This document shows, piece after piece, positions 52,457 to 62,226 of a stretch of 64,000 nt of DNA. The stretch is from UBA5066 sp046331465 (GTDB taxonomy: Bacteria; Acidobacteriota; Thermoanaerobaculia; UBA5066), in assembly GCA_046331465.1 (NCBI GenBank), contig JAXLQV010000002.1:62001-126000 (forward strand), written 5' to 3'. The position numbers and the translations under genes were made by a program. The notes under the pieces were generated by a model. It searched no databases and had not been told where the DNA came from. It worked only from the letters and a program-made list of their open reading frames with translations. The first letter of the stretch is position 1; every line of letters starts with the position of its first letter.

Positions 52457-53035
52457 ATGAGCGCCGAGGCGACGCCGGTCCTGCCGATCGAGGCGATCGG
52501 AGACGAGTTCCGTTCGGGGACGAAGTCGTACGCGAAGACGGGGCCGATCGAGGGGGTCGAGGTCCACCGCCTCCCCCGGTTCGTCGACGACCGCGGCTTC
52601 TTCCAGGAGGTCTACCGCGCGAAGGCGGACCACCCCGGGAGCGAGGCGCTCGCCGCGTTCTTCCGCGGCGTCCCGGTCGCCCAGGTCAACTACACGATCG
52701 TCGACGTCGAGAACCACATCAAGGGGCTCCACTACCACCTCAAGCAGCAGGACGTCTGGTTCTGCCCCCACCCGTCGAAGGCGAAGTTCGTCCTCCTCGA
52801 CGTCCGGAAGGAGTCCCCGACGTACCTCCGGACCCAGGTGGTCGTCGCGGGCGACGGCCAGGACCTCCTCGTGCGGATCCCGGAGGGGGTCGCCCACGGC
52901 TACCGGCCGCTCACGAACCCCTGCGCGCTCCTCTACATCGTCACGCGGACCTTCGACGTCGCCGACCCCGACGAGTACCGGATCCCCTGGGACCACCCGG
53001 CCGTCCGCGACCTCTGGGACGTCCCCAACGGCTGA
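52457..53035 (+). CDS. RmlC-like cupin (dTDP-4-dehydrorhamnose 3,5-epimerase family)
   Basis: The 192-residue cupin contains RFVDDRGFFQEVYR, QVNYTIVDVENHIKGLHYHL with the His region of RmlC, and VRIPEGVAHGYRPL. This places it among sugar-nucleotide epimerases. No other rhamnose genes (rmlA, rmlB, rmlD) are nearby, so the substrate may differ. The HLKQQDVWFCPHPSKAKFV segment differs from canonical RmlC. Confidence 0.83.
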   Translation: MSAEATPVLPIEAIGDEFRSGTKSYAKTGPIEGVEVHRLPRFVDDRGFFQEVYRAKADHPGSEALAAFFRGVPVAQVNYTIVDVENHIKGLHYHLKQQDVWFCPHPSKAKFVLLDVRKESPTYLRTQVVVAGDGQDLLVRIPEGVAHGYRPLTNPCALLYIVTRTFDVADPDEYRIPWDHPAVRDLWDVPNG

Positions 53036-53079
53036 AGCCTCAGCTCGCGCTCCCGGTGCTCCGGGAGACAGGAGAAACG

Positions 53080-53907
53080 ATGGAACGGTTGAACCTCGTC
53101 CTGACGATCCCCCACGGCTCCATCATCGCGACGAGCCTCGGCATCGACGGGCTCGCCCACCACCTCTCGCCGGGGTCGGGTCGCCACTTCCACGGGCGCG
53201 CGGTCTTCGTCGACCTCGCCCTCGCGGACGGGGCGGCGGCCTTCTCGTACCTCGAGGAGGGGGGCTGGCGGGACACGGCGGGGGACACGGCGCGGGCGAT
53301 CCAGGAGGTCGTCTCCGGCAAGAGGACGAAGACCGCCCTCTCGAGCAGCGCCTTCACGACGACGCCTCTCGACGCCTACCGCAAGGTCCTCCTCGTGAAG
53401 ACGGGAGGCCAGGCGCTCGAGATGGGCCCGATGACGGACGTCGCGAGGTTCGAGTCGGCCCCCTGCCGCGAGAGCATGGCGCCGGGCGAGGTCGCCAAGG
53501 CGATCGGCGCCGCCGAGCCGGCCCGCCGCGAGCCGCGCCTCTACGCGATCTTCGCTCCCCTCGAGCTCCTCGTCCTCTCGAACCTGACGCCCGTCGAGTA
53601 CGCCTGGTACGCGACGCACCGCCCCGGGAAGGTCTTCCGCCAGGTCTGCTTCACGGAGCTCCGGACCGACCAGGAGCAGCTCGCCGCGTCGAGCCGCTAC
53701 GCGGACGCCCGGAGGGAGATGAAGGAGAACCCGAAGAAGAAGACGAAGACGGTCGCCGTCCAGGACCTCCTGAACGCCGTCCCGTTCGAGGACTGGGTCG
53801 GCTACGGCGACGCCACCGCAGGCGGCCTCTACTTCGGCGACCGGACCCGCCTCGTGCGCACCTCCTTCCCGGTGGAGATCGCGCACGCCTGGGACAAGGC
53901 CGACTAG
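53080..53907 (+). CDS. protein of unknown function
   Basis: The start at 53080 has AGGAG about 6 nt upstream; a GTG at 53056 is less likely. The 275-residue soluble protein shows LNLVLTIPHGSIIATSLGIDG, LSPGSGRHFHGRAVFVDLALADG, LYAIFAPLELLVLSNLTPVEYAWY and a basic linker (KENPKKKTKTVAV). I do not recognise the family. It may be cotranscribed with the cupin gene 44 bp upstream. Confidence 0.75.
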   Translation: MERLNLVLTIPHGSIIATSLGIDGLAHHLSPGSGRHFHGRAVFVDLALADGAAAFSYLEEGGWRDTAGDTARAIQEVVSGKRTKTALSSSAFTTTPLDAYRKVLLVKTGGQALEMGPMTDVARFESAPCRESMAPGEVAKAIGAAEPARREPRLYAIFAPLELLVLSNLTPVEYAWYATHRPGKVFRQVCFTELRTDQEQLAASSRYADARREMKENPKKKTKTVAVQDLLNAVPFEDWVGYGDATAGGLYFGDRTRLVRTSFPVEIAHAWDKAD

Positions 53908-53936
53908 AAGCGCCCGGAGCCGCCGCGCGGGAACCC

Positions 53937-53975
53937 CGAGCGCCCGGCACGGCCGGGCGCTCGCGTTCTTTCCGC
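53937..53975. terminator. bidirectional terminator
   Basis: CGAGCGCCCGGC (53937-53948) and GCCGGGCGCTCG (53952-53963) form a perfect 12-bp stem with loop ACG, followed by CGTTCTTTCC. It separates two convergent genes. Confidence 0.8.
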
Positions 53976-54443
53976 CTACCGCTTCTCGCGGACGGTCAGG
54001 ACCGGCACCGGGGAGAGGCGGAGGACCCGCTCGGCCGTCGAGCCGAGGAGGAGCTTCTCGAGCGCCGAGCGGCCGTGCGTCCCGAGGACGACGAGCGTCG
54101 CCTTCTGCCGGATGGCCGTGTCGACGATCGTGTCGGACGGGCGGCCCCACCGGATCTCGGCCGTCGTCGCAACGCCGCGCTTCTCGGCCGCCTTCACCTC
54201 GCGGTCGAGCCGGGCGCGCGCGGCGCCCTCCCACTCCTTCCTCACCTCGACGTCGGGGTAGGGGAGCGCGGCGGCGACGTCGAGCGCCTGGACCGGCTCG
54301 AGGAGGACGTGGACGATGTGGAGCTTCGCGCCGGAGAGCTGGGCGAGGGAGACGGCGTGCCCCAGCGCGCGGGCGGCGCAGACGGAAAAGTCGGTCCCGA
54401 CGACGATGCTCTTCAGGAGGGCGGCGTTCTGACGGGCGACCAT
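53976..54443 (-). CDS. universal stress protein (UspA family)
   Basis: The 155-residue protein has the Usp fold markers: SIVVGTDFSVCAARAL, LHIVHVL, LVVLGTHGRSALEKLLLGST and SPVPVLTV. The G-x-x-G...GS loop indicates an ATP-binding type. GGAGGTGAT precedes the ATG. It stands alone. Confidence 0.93.
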   Translation of the reverse strand: MVARQNAALLKSIVVGTDFSVCAARALGHAVSLAQLSGAKLHIVHVLLEPVQALDVAAALPYPDVEVRKEWEGAARARLDREVKAAEKRGVATTAEIRWGRPSDTIVDTAIRQKATLVVLGTHGRSALEKLLLGSTAERVLRLSPVPVLTVREKR

Positions 54444-54514
54444 CGATCACCTCCAGGGGGCTTCTCCACGAGTGTGAGCCGCCGCGCGCCTCTCTTCAAG
54501 GGGCACGGCGTCCT

Positions 54515-55885
54515 TCAGCCCCCGTTCACCCGCCTCCGCTCGCGGAGCGTCCGCGCGGCCCCCTCGATCTCGGCGGGCGTCGGCGCGAGCGCACGCGCGG
54601 GCCGGCTCTCCCGGTGGAAGACGACCTCGCCGTCGACCCGCGTCTCGACGACGTTCCCGCGGTCGAACGCGAAGACGAGCGGCCCGTACGGGTCGTCCCG
54701 CCAGGAGGTCGGGAGCGCGAACCCCGCCGTCGGGTCGAGGAGGACGACGTCGGCCCGCTTCCCGACCTCGATCGTCCCGCAGACGTCGCCGAGGCCGAGG
54801 GCGGCGGCGCCCTCCGCCGTCGCCATCCGCGCGACCTGCCACGCCGTGAGCGCCGCCGGCCCGGCCGCCACCTTCTGGAGGAGCGCCGCGTGGCGCATCT
54901 CCGAGAAGGCGTCGAGCCGGTCGTTGCACGGGGCGCCGTCGGCCCCGAGCGTGACGCGGATGCCGCGCGCGAGGTAGTCGGGGACGGGGCAGATGCCCGA
55001 GGCGAGCTTCAGGTTCGAGGAGGGGCAGTGCGCGACGGCGGTGCCGTCGGAGGCGAGGAGCCGGCGCTCCCGCTCGTCCGTGTGGATGACGTGCGCGAGG
55101 ACCGTGGCGCGGCCCGAGATCCCCATCTCCCGGAGGTGCTCGATGTTCGCGCGGCCGCTCCGGGCGCGGACGAGGTCGACCTCGTCGCGGTTCTCGGAGG
55201 CGTGGGTGTGGACGAGGACGCCGGCCGCGCGGGCGCGCGAGGCGGCCTCGACGAGGATCCGGTCCGTGCAGGAGACGGCGAAGCGCGGGCACCAGGCGAA
55301 GCGGAGCCTCCCGTTCGCCGCGCCGTGCCAGCGCGCGAGCAGGCTCTCCCCCTCGGCGAGCGCCTCGTCCGTGTCGGCGAAGAGCTCGGGAGGGTTCGTC
55401 GACGGGTCGTCCATGAGCGCGTTCCCGCTCGTGACGCGCAGGCCCGAGGCCGCCGCCGCGCGGAAGACGGCGTCGGTGTGGCGGACGGTCCCCATGTCGA
55501 GGATCGCGGTTGTCCCGCCCGCGGCGAGCTCGGCGAGGCCGAGCCGGGCGGAGAGGAAGAGGGTCTCGTCGTCGTGCGCGGCCTCGCCGGGCCAGACGTG
55601 GGTCCTGAGCCAGGGGAGGAGCGGGAGGTCGTCCGGGCCGTTGCGGAGGAGCGTCTGGCAGAGGTGGACGTGCGTCTGGACGAAGCCCGGGAAGAGCCAG
55701 AGGCCCGACGCGTCGACCCGCTCGACGCTCTCGCCGCGGGCCGCGGCGACCGCGGCGGCGGCCCGGGCCTCCGAGCCCAGGGCGCGGATCGTCCCCTCCT
55801 CGGCCCAGACCGCGCCGTTCGGGTGGAGGTCGTCGGCGGAGCGCATCCCGGCGACGAGGGCGTTTTCGATCAGGAGAAAGCGCAT
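54515..55885 (-). CDS. amidohydrolase/deaminase (TRZ/ATZ, COG0402 type)
   Basis: The 456-residue metal-dependent hydrolase has HVHL after LFPGFVQT, HTHASE, VLAHVIHTDE and LGADGAPCND, supplying the usual His and Asp ligands. Such enzymes deaminate or hydrolyse heterocycles such as guanine, 8-oxoguanine or S-adenosylhomocysteine. The precise substrate is not evident. GATACT lies 7 nt before the ATG at 55885. Confidence 0.88.
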   Translation of the reverse strand: MRFLLIENALVAGMRSADDLHPNGAVWAEEGTIRALGSEARAAAAVAAARGESVERVDASGLWLFPGFVQTHVHLCQTLLRNGPDDLPLLPWLRTHVWPGEAAHDDETLFLSARLGLAELAAGGTTAILDMGTVRHTDAVFRAAAASGLRVTSGNALMDDPSTNPPELFADTDEALAEGESLLARWHGAANGRLRFAWCPRFAVSCTDRILVEAASRARAAGVLVHTHASENRDEVDLVRARSGRANIEHLREMGISGRATVLAHVIHTDERERRLLASDGTAVAHCPSSNLKLASGICPVPDYLARGIRVTLGADGAPCNDRLDAFSEMRHAALLQKVAAGPAALTAWQVARMATAEGAAALGLGDVCGTIEVGKRADVVLLDPTAGFALPTSWRDDPYGPLVFAFDRGNVVETRVDGEVVFHRESRPARALAPTPAEIEGAARTLRERRRVNGG

Positions 55886-55965
55886 CCGGCGGAGTATCGG
55901 CCCGCGGGGCCTCGCGCGTCGAGGTTCGGGAGGCGGGCGGCGGCCGGGCCGCCGCCCGCTGCCGG

Positions 55966-56598
55966 TCAGGGCGCGGGAGGGGCGGGCGGGCAGGGGGCGT
56001 CGGGAAGGTCGGGGGCCGGCGCGCCGTCGAGGCCGAGCGCCGCGGCGATCGGCACCTGCGACGCGAGGACGAGCGCGACGAGCTCCGGGAGCGGCGTTCC
56101 CCACTCCTCCGCGCCCCGCCTCACGTACTCGCGGTCGACCTTCGCCGCGAACGCCTTCTCCTTCAGCCTCTTCATCACCGACTCGACCGGGACGTCGGCG
56201 ATCCTCCTCGAGGGGCGGACGAGCGCGCAGGCGCCGACGAAGCCGGTCAGCTCGTCGGCCGCGAGGATCGCCTTCTCCATCGGCGTCTCGCGCGGGATCC
56301 CCGTGTAGAAGGCGTGCCCGCCGACGGCCTTCACGAGGTCTTCCGGCCAGCCGCGCGCGCGGAGGATCTCCATCCCGCGGAAGACGTGGTCCGCCTCGGT
56401 CGGGTACCGCTCGTAGTCGAAGTCGTGGAGGAGGCCCACGAGCCCCCAGCGCTCGACGACCGCCTCGTCCGTCACCCCCGAGGCGCGGGCGAGGGCGCGC
56501 ATCGAGGCCTCCACCGCGAGGGCGTGGCGGCGGAGCGCCTGCGAGGCGGTGAACTCGGTCAGGAGGGCCCAGGCGTTCGCGCGCGTCGGATCGGTCAT
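55966..56598 (-). CDS. HD-domain phosphohydrolase
   Basis: The 210-residue protein has an HD-type site: RRHALAVEASM, GLLHDFDYERYP and VGGHAFYTG. It lies upstream of the amidohydrolase on the same strand. Its own -10 (GATACT, 7 nt before the ATG) suggests separate initiation. The C-terminus is a Pro/Ala-rich tail. A nucleotide substrate is likely but unknown. Confidence 0.85.
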   Translation of the reverse strand: MTDPTRANAWALLTEFTASQALRRHALAVEASMRALARASGVTDEAVVERWGLVGLLHDFDYERYPTEADHVFRGMEILRARGWPEDLVKAVGGHAFYTGIPRETPMEKAILAADELTGFVGACALVRPSRRIADVPVESVMKRLKEKAFAAKVDREYVRRGAEEWGTPLPELVALVLASQVPIAAALGLDGAPAPDLPDAPCPPAPPAP

Positions 56599-56766
56599 GC
56601 CGGGGAGTATCCCCCGCTCCCGGAACGCCTTGCAAAACAGGATCGACAGGTCCGATATGCTGAAATCTGGTCAAAATGTGCGCGGAAACCAGAAAACGCT
56701 TGACGAAACCGACGGACTGGATCAGATTCCGCGCCGTTCCGGGCGAAACCGGACGAAGGAGCAGCG

Positions 56767-58107
<1,341 letters not shown>

Positions 58108-58113
58108 CCTGCC

Positions 58114-58145
58114 CCGGGGGGACCCGGACCGCCGGGTCCCCCCGG
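58114..58145 (+). terminator. strong hairpin after glnA
   Basis: CCGGGGGGACCCGG pairs perfectly with CCGGGTCCCCCCGG around ACCG, but no T-run follows. The core GGGACCCGGACCGCCGG is repeated at 58196-58212, where the stem has one change. Confidence 0.5.
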
Positions 58146-58268
58146 AGACCCCCTCCGCGCGGAGAGGCAGCTCGCTGCGCGAGCGCGGAGCAGACGGGAC
58201 CCGGACCGCCGGTTCCCGCAGCGAAGGTCCCGGAACGGGGGGAGGCGCGAGTCGCCTCCCCCTTTCCT

Positions 58269-58520
58269 TCAGCGCCCCGCGTCCTCTTCGTCGTCGAGCT
58301 CGTCGAACGCCTCCTCGACGAGCGCGAAGGGAACGCGCGCGACCTCCCGTCCTCTCGCGTCGAAGAGGGGGATCGGCTGCTCCTCGTCGACCGACTCCGA
58401 CGCGAGGGCCGACGGGGCGACCTCGCGGGCCAGGGCCGGGTCGAGGCCCGTCTCGCCGGCGATCTTCGCCGCGAGGATCTCGAGGAGGCGCGCATTCGCG
58501 CGCGAGGTCGGGCCGGCCAT
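58269..58520 (-). CDS. small acidic hypothetical protein
   Basis: The 83-residue form starts at the ATG at 58520. A longer frame to 58589 would overlap the start of the divergent gene. The protein is helical and acidic, ending VEEAFDELDDEEDAGR, with ARLLEILAAKIAGETGLDP near its start. No family was recognised. Confidence 0.5.
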   Translation of the reverse strand: MAGPTSRANARLLEILAAKIAGETGLDPALAREVAPSALASESVDEEQPIPLFDARGREVARVPFALVEEAFDELDDEEDAGR

Positions 58521-58587
58521 CCGTGCCGCCACGATCGGCCGGCGGCTCCCCTGTGTCAACGGCGGCCCCTCTGCTACCGTTCGCGCC

Positions 58588-58920
58588 ATGTACGGAAGCG
58601 GGGCGTCCCTCCTGACCTTCTTCTCTTCGGTCGCGCGGCAGCTGCCGGAGATCGTCGTGATCGTCGTCGGGCTCGTCGTCGTCCTGGGGCGGAAGCCGAG
58701 CCACCCGAAGGCCTCGAACCTCGCCGCCGCCGGGCTCGCGCTGCTCCTCGTCGGGCGGATCCTCAGCCTCGCGTACTACGCGGCGGTCCCGACGTTCGCG
58801 TCGGCGCCTCGCGCGATCGGCGCGCTCTACTCCGCCGGGGGTCTCGTCTTCTCCCTCGTCTTCTCCGGCGCCCTCGCGCTCCTCGTCGCCGCGGTCGTCG
58901 CGGACCGCGCGCCGCGCTGA
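58588..58920 (+). CDS. small integral membrane protein
   Basis: The 110-residue protein has three hydrophobic segments (IVVIVVGLVVVLG, LAAAGLALLLVGRILSLAYYA, GGLVFSLVFSGALALLVAAVV). TACCGT lies 7 nt before the ATG. Function unknown. Confidence 0.7.
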   Translation: MYGSGASLLTFFSSVARQLPEIVVIVVGLVVVLGRKPSHPKASNLAAAGLALLLVGRILSLAYYAAVPTFASAPRAIGALYSAGGLVFSLVFSGALALLVAAVVADRAPR

Positions 58921-59000
58921 GGCGCGGCCGGGGGGAGGGTCGGGGGCTCGGCCCGAGGGCGGGGAGGCGCGAAGGTCCCGCTTCGGCTAACCTCCGCCCC

Positions 59001-59483
59001 GTGCGTGCTCGCATCCGCCGCGTCCTCCGCCCCGTCTTCGGAGCCTTCCTCGCCCTGACCCCCTTCCTCGCCGCCGCCGCGCCGGGCGGGCTCGCCCGGC
59101 GCGACCTCGCCGTCGAGGAGCAGCGCGGCGGCCACACGCTCTCCCGGCACGTCGGCAAGACGGACGAGCAGCTCCGCGAGCGGCTCCGGAAGGAGCCCGG
59201 GATCTCCTCGGCCTCGACCTACACCGACCGCGCCACCGCCGAGGACGTCATCGCCCGCGCGCTCCGCGCCTCGAAGAAGCGGGTGGACCAGTGGATGTCC
59301 CGCGAGGGCTCGCGCGCGAACCTCGTCGTCGACTGGCCCGGCGACGGCAAGGTCATCGGCCGGTCCCTCCGCCGGGGAGAGAAGACCGCCGTGCCGTGCC
59401 GGCGGGCGCTGGTGGTCCTGAAGTGGAACAACGAGACCGAGATCTTCTACGTCCTGACGTCGTACCCGGAGGCTGACAAGTGA
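59001..59483 (+). CDS. secreted RNase A-like toxin (CdiA-CT type domain)
   Basis: The GTG start, with TAACCT 7 nt upstream, gives 160 residues: a signal peptide (about 1-27, Arg-rich start and FGAFLALTPFLAAAA) and one domain. The domain has GGHTLSRHVGKTDEQLRERL, STYTDRATAEDV and IFYVLTSYPE, the pattern of the bacterial RNase A-like toxin domain usually found at the tips of CdiA or other polymorphic toxins. Candidate catalytic residues are H45 or H50, with T153 and Y155 in the T-x-Y pair. There is no carrier domain, so export by Sec alone is implied. Its stop overlaps an immunity-like gene (GTGA). Confidence 0.85.
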   Translation: MRARIRRVLRPVFGAFLALTPFLAAAAPGGLARRDLAVEEQRGGHTLSRHVGKTDEQLRERLRKEPGISSASTYTDRATAEDVIARALRASKKRVDQWMSREGSRANLVVDWPGDGKVIGRSLRRGEKTAVPCRRALVVLKWNNETEIFYVLTSYPEADK

Positions 59484-59803
59484 CCGCCACGACGAAGAAC
59501 GCGCCCGCCGCGATCGATCCCCGCGTCTACCCGGCGCTCCGCGACGCCCTCCGGGGCTACCTGAACGAGGACTGGACGACCGAGTACGCCGACTCCGAGG
59601 ACGCCGCCCGCGCCTTCCGGCGCGACGCGGCCGACGACGAGGCCCGCGCGGTCGCGGCGGAGGCGAAGAAGCTCCGTGCCGCGATCGCGGGGATGGAGGT
59701 CCGCGACCTCCGAAAGCTCCTCGGGGCCGGCTTCGGCACGGGCTGGAGGCCGTCGACGGCGGTCGAGGCCGACAAGGTCCTCCGGCTCTTCGCCGGGGAG
59801 TAG
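59480..59803 (+). CDS. CdiI-like immunity protein
   Basis: The 107-residue protein starts at a GTG overlapping the toxin stop. It contains LRGYLNEDWTTEYADSEDAARAF, then AKKLRAAIAGM and LLGAGFGTGWRP, the layout of CdiI-type immunity proteins paired with RNase toxins. It has no signal peptide, fitting a cytosolic antidote that protects against incoming toxin. Confidence 0.82.
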   Translation: MTATTKNAPAAIDPRVYPALRDALRGYLNEDWTTEYADSEDAARAFRRDAADDEARAVAAEAKKLRAAIAGMEVRDLRKLLGAGFGTGWRPSTAVEADKVLRLFAGE

Positions 59804-59844
59804 ACGCGTCCCCCGCGCCGCCGGCGCGGGTAGACTCCGGCGCC

Positions 59845-60396
59845 ATGCCGAGCCGCCGCATCGTCGCCGGCGTCGTCCTCGCGGGGGCGCTCCTCGCGGG
59901 GAGACGCGCGCCGGCCGCCCCACCGCCCGCCCCACCGTCCGCCGACTCCGTGCTCACGGGCGCGGCGACCGCTGCGAAGGCCGGGAAGAGGAACCTCCTC
60001 GTCGTCTTCCACGCCTCCTGGTGCGGCTGGTGCCGGAAGCTCGAGGCGGTCCTGACGGCTCCCTCCGCCAAGGAGGTCCTCGACCGCTACTACGAGAAGG
60101 TCGAGCTGACGGTCCAGGAGCGGGGGGAGAAGCAGGCCCTCGAGAACCCCGGCGCCGAAGAGCTCCTGACGGCCCTCGCCGGGAAGGACGCCGGGCTCCC
60201 GTTCACGGCGGTCCTCGACAGGAAGACGCGCCGCCCGATCGCGACGTCGAACGTGGCCGGAGAGGGGACGAACGTCGGATTCCCGGGGAAGCCCGACGAG
60301 GTCGACCACTTCGTCGCGATGCTCCGGAAGGGCGCACCCGGGATGACAGCCGCGGAGGCCGAGACGCTCCGCGCCGCCTTCCCCGCGCCGCGCTGA
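59845..60396 (+). CDS. periplasmic thioredoxin-like protein
   Basis: The 183-residue protein has a signal peptide or anchor (IVAGVVLAGALLAG), then NLLVVFHASWCGWCRKLE with a CGWC redox motif. The rest follows the thioredoxin fold (LPFTAVLDRKTRRP). TAGACT lies 8 nt before the ATG. A role in disulfide chemistry of secreted proteins is plausible. Confidence 0.85.
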   Translation: MPSRRIVAGVVLAGALLAGRRAPAAPPPAPPSADSVLTGAATAAKAGKRNLLVVFHASWCGWCRKLEAVLTAPSAKEVLDRYYEKVELTVQERGEKQALENPGAEELLTALAGKDAGLPFTAVLDRKTRRPIATSNVAGEGTNVGFPGKPDEVDHFVAMLRKGAPGMTAAEAETLRAAFPAPR

Positions 60397-60406
60397 GCCG
60401 CCGGCC

Positions 60407-61441
60407 CTACCCGACGAGCATCGCGTCGCCGTACGAGAAGAAGCGGTAGCCCGCGGCGACCGCCTCGCGGTAGGCGGCGAGGACGCTCTCGCGCCCGGCG
60501 AACGCGCTCACGAGCATGAGGAGCGTCGAGCGCGGCAGGTGGAAGTTCGTCAGGAGGGCGTCGACGACCAGGAACTCCGCGCCCGGCACGAGGAAGAGCC
60601 GCGTCTCGAACGGGCCGGGCGCCACACGCCCGCCGTGCGCGCGCGCCGAGGCCTCGAGCGTCCTCACGCTCGTCGTCCCCACCGCCACGACGCGCCGCCC
60701 CTCCTCCTTCGCGTGCCGCACCGCCTCGGCCGTCTCGTCCGGGACGATCCCCCGTTCCACGTCCATCCGGTGCTCCTCGACGCGGTCGGCCTTGACCGGC
60801 TTGAAGGTCCCGATGCCGACGTGGAGCGTCACGGAGGCGACCTCGACGCCGCGCGCGCGGAGCGCGTCGAGGAGCTCGGGCGTCAGGTGGAGGCCGGCCG
60901 TCGGCGCCGCGATCGCGCCGGGCTCCCTCGCGTAGACGGTCTGGTAGTCGACCGCGTCGCGCCCGTCGGCGACCCCCCCCTCGCGGTGGATGTACGGGGG
61001 GAGCGGCGTCGTCCCGACGAGAGGGAGCGCCTCCTCGAGAGGAGTTCCTGAGAAGACGACGCGGTAGTGCCCCGACTCTCCCTTTCCGGCCACCGTTCCG
61101 GAGAGGCCCGCCCCGAAGTCGAACGACCGTCCCGGCTTCGCGCGGCGCCCGGGCTTGGCGAGGCAGTCCCACGCCGAAGCGTCTTCCGTCTTTTCGACGA
61201 GGAGGAACTCCGTCCGCCTTCCCTCGGCGTCGACGCCGAAGAGGCGCGCCGGGACGACCCGCGTGTCGTTGACGACGAGGAGGTCTCCCGTCCGCAGCAG
61301 GGAAGGGAGGTCGGCGACGCTCCGGTGGCCGATCGCCCCCGAGGCGCGGTCGAGCGTCATGAGGCGCGACGTGCCGCGCGGCGCGGGGCGCTGGGCGATC
61401 GCCTCCGGGGGGAGGTCGAAGTCGAAGTCGGAGACGTCCAC
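60407..61441 (-). CDS. queA: S-adenosylmethionine:tRNA ribosyltransferase-isomerase
   Basis: The 344-residue enzyme catalyses the epoxyqueuosine step of queuosine synthesis in tRNA. Recognisable segments are DFDFDLPPEAIAQRP, VVNDTRVVPARL, PTAGLHLT, VTLHVGIGTFKPV, VGTTSVRTLE and TNFHLPRSTLLMLVSAFAG. The start is GTG. No other queuosine genes are in the window. Confidence 0.97.
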   Translation of the reverse strand: MDVSDFDFDLPPEAIAQRPAPRGTSRLMTLDRASGAIGHRSVADLPSLLRTGDLLVVNDTRVVPARLFGVDAEGRRTEFLLVEKTEDASAWDCLAKPGRRAKPGRSFDFGAGLSGTVAGKGESGHYRVVFSGTPLEEALPLVGTTPLPPYIHREGGVADGRDAVDYQTVYAREPGAIAAPTAGLHLTPELLDALRARGVEVASVTLHVGIGTFKPVKADRVEEHRMDVERGIVPDETAEAVRHAKEEGRRVVAVGTTSVRTLEASARAHGGRVAPGPFETRLFLVPGAEFLVVDALLTNFHLPRSTLLMLVSAFAGRESVLAAYREAVAAGYRFFSYGDAMLVG

Positions 61442-61536
61442 GGCGGGGATTGTGGCCGTTCCGGCCCCGGGAGGGACGTCCGTCCTTCCGTTGACGCCGG
61501 GAAGCGGCCCGTGTAGTGTCCCGCCGGTTCGGAAAG

Positions 61537-62226
61537 ATGGGCGAAGCGAACGGCACCTACCGCAAGCTGCGTTTGATGGATCCCGCGGGAATGGCGCGCG
61601 TCGTCGCCCGCATGGCCCGCGAGGTCGTCGAGGCCGCCGGGGGCGTCGAGGGGTTCGCCCTCGTCGGCATCCGGACGCGCGGAGTCCCGCTCGCGCGGCG
61701 CCTCGCGCTCGAGGTCGAGAAGGCCGAGGGGGTGAAGATCCCCGTCGGGCTCCTCGACATCACGCTCTACCGCGACGACCTGACGACGGTCGCCTCCTCG
61801 CCCGTCCTGAAGCGGACGGACATCTCCTTCCCGGTGGAGACGAAGACGATCGTCCTCTGCGACGACGTCCTCTACACGGGGCGGACGGTCCGCGCGGCGA
61901 TCGACGCGATCCTCGACTTCGGCCGCCCGCGCCGGATCCTCCTGGCGGTCCTCGTCGACCGGGGCCGGAGGGAGCTGCCGATCGAGGCGCAGCTCGTCGG
62001 GAAGAAGATCTCCACCTCCGCGACCGAGGTCGTCTCCGTGACGTTCAGGGAGACGGACGGCGAGGACGACGTGTGGCTCCTCGACCGGCACCCCGAGACG
62101 CTCGCCCGCAGGGCGGCGCCGAAGCCGGCCCGGAAGGCGCCGGCGAAGAAGACGCCCGGGAAGAAGGCCGCGAAGGGTGCGGCCGGGAAGGCTGCCCCGA
62201 AGGGGCGCGGCCGCGGAAAGCGGTGA
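61537..62226 (+). CDS. pyrR: PyrR, pyrimidine regulator / uracil phosphoribosyltransferase, with basic tail
   Basis: The ATG at 61537 is preferred; a GTG at 61516 overlaps a -10-like TAGTGT (61514-61519). The 229-residue protein has the PyrR core: FALVGIRTRGVPLARRL, VGLLDITLYRDDL and the PRPP loop VLCDDVLYTGRTVRAAID. Residues 192-229 are a Lys/Ala/Pro-rich tail (KKTPGKKAAKGAAGKAAP) absent from ordinary PyrR of about 180 residues. The short leader leaves no room for a standard PyrR attenuator. The stop overlaps pyrB (GTGA). Confidence 0.93.
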   Translation: MGEANGTYRKLRLMDPAGMARVVARMAREVVEAAGGVEGFALVGIRTRGVPLARRLALEVEKAEGVKIPVGLLDITLYRDDLTTVASSPVLKRTDISFPVETKTIVLCDDVLYTGRTVRAAIDAILDFGRPRRILLAVLVDRGRRELPIEAQLVGKKISTSATEVVSVTFRETDGEDDVWLLDRHPETLARRAAPKPARKAPAKKTPGKKAAKGAAGKAAPKGRGRGKR

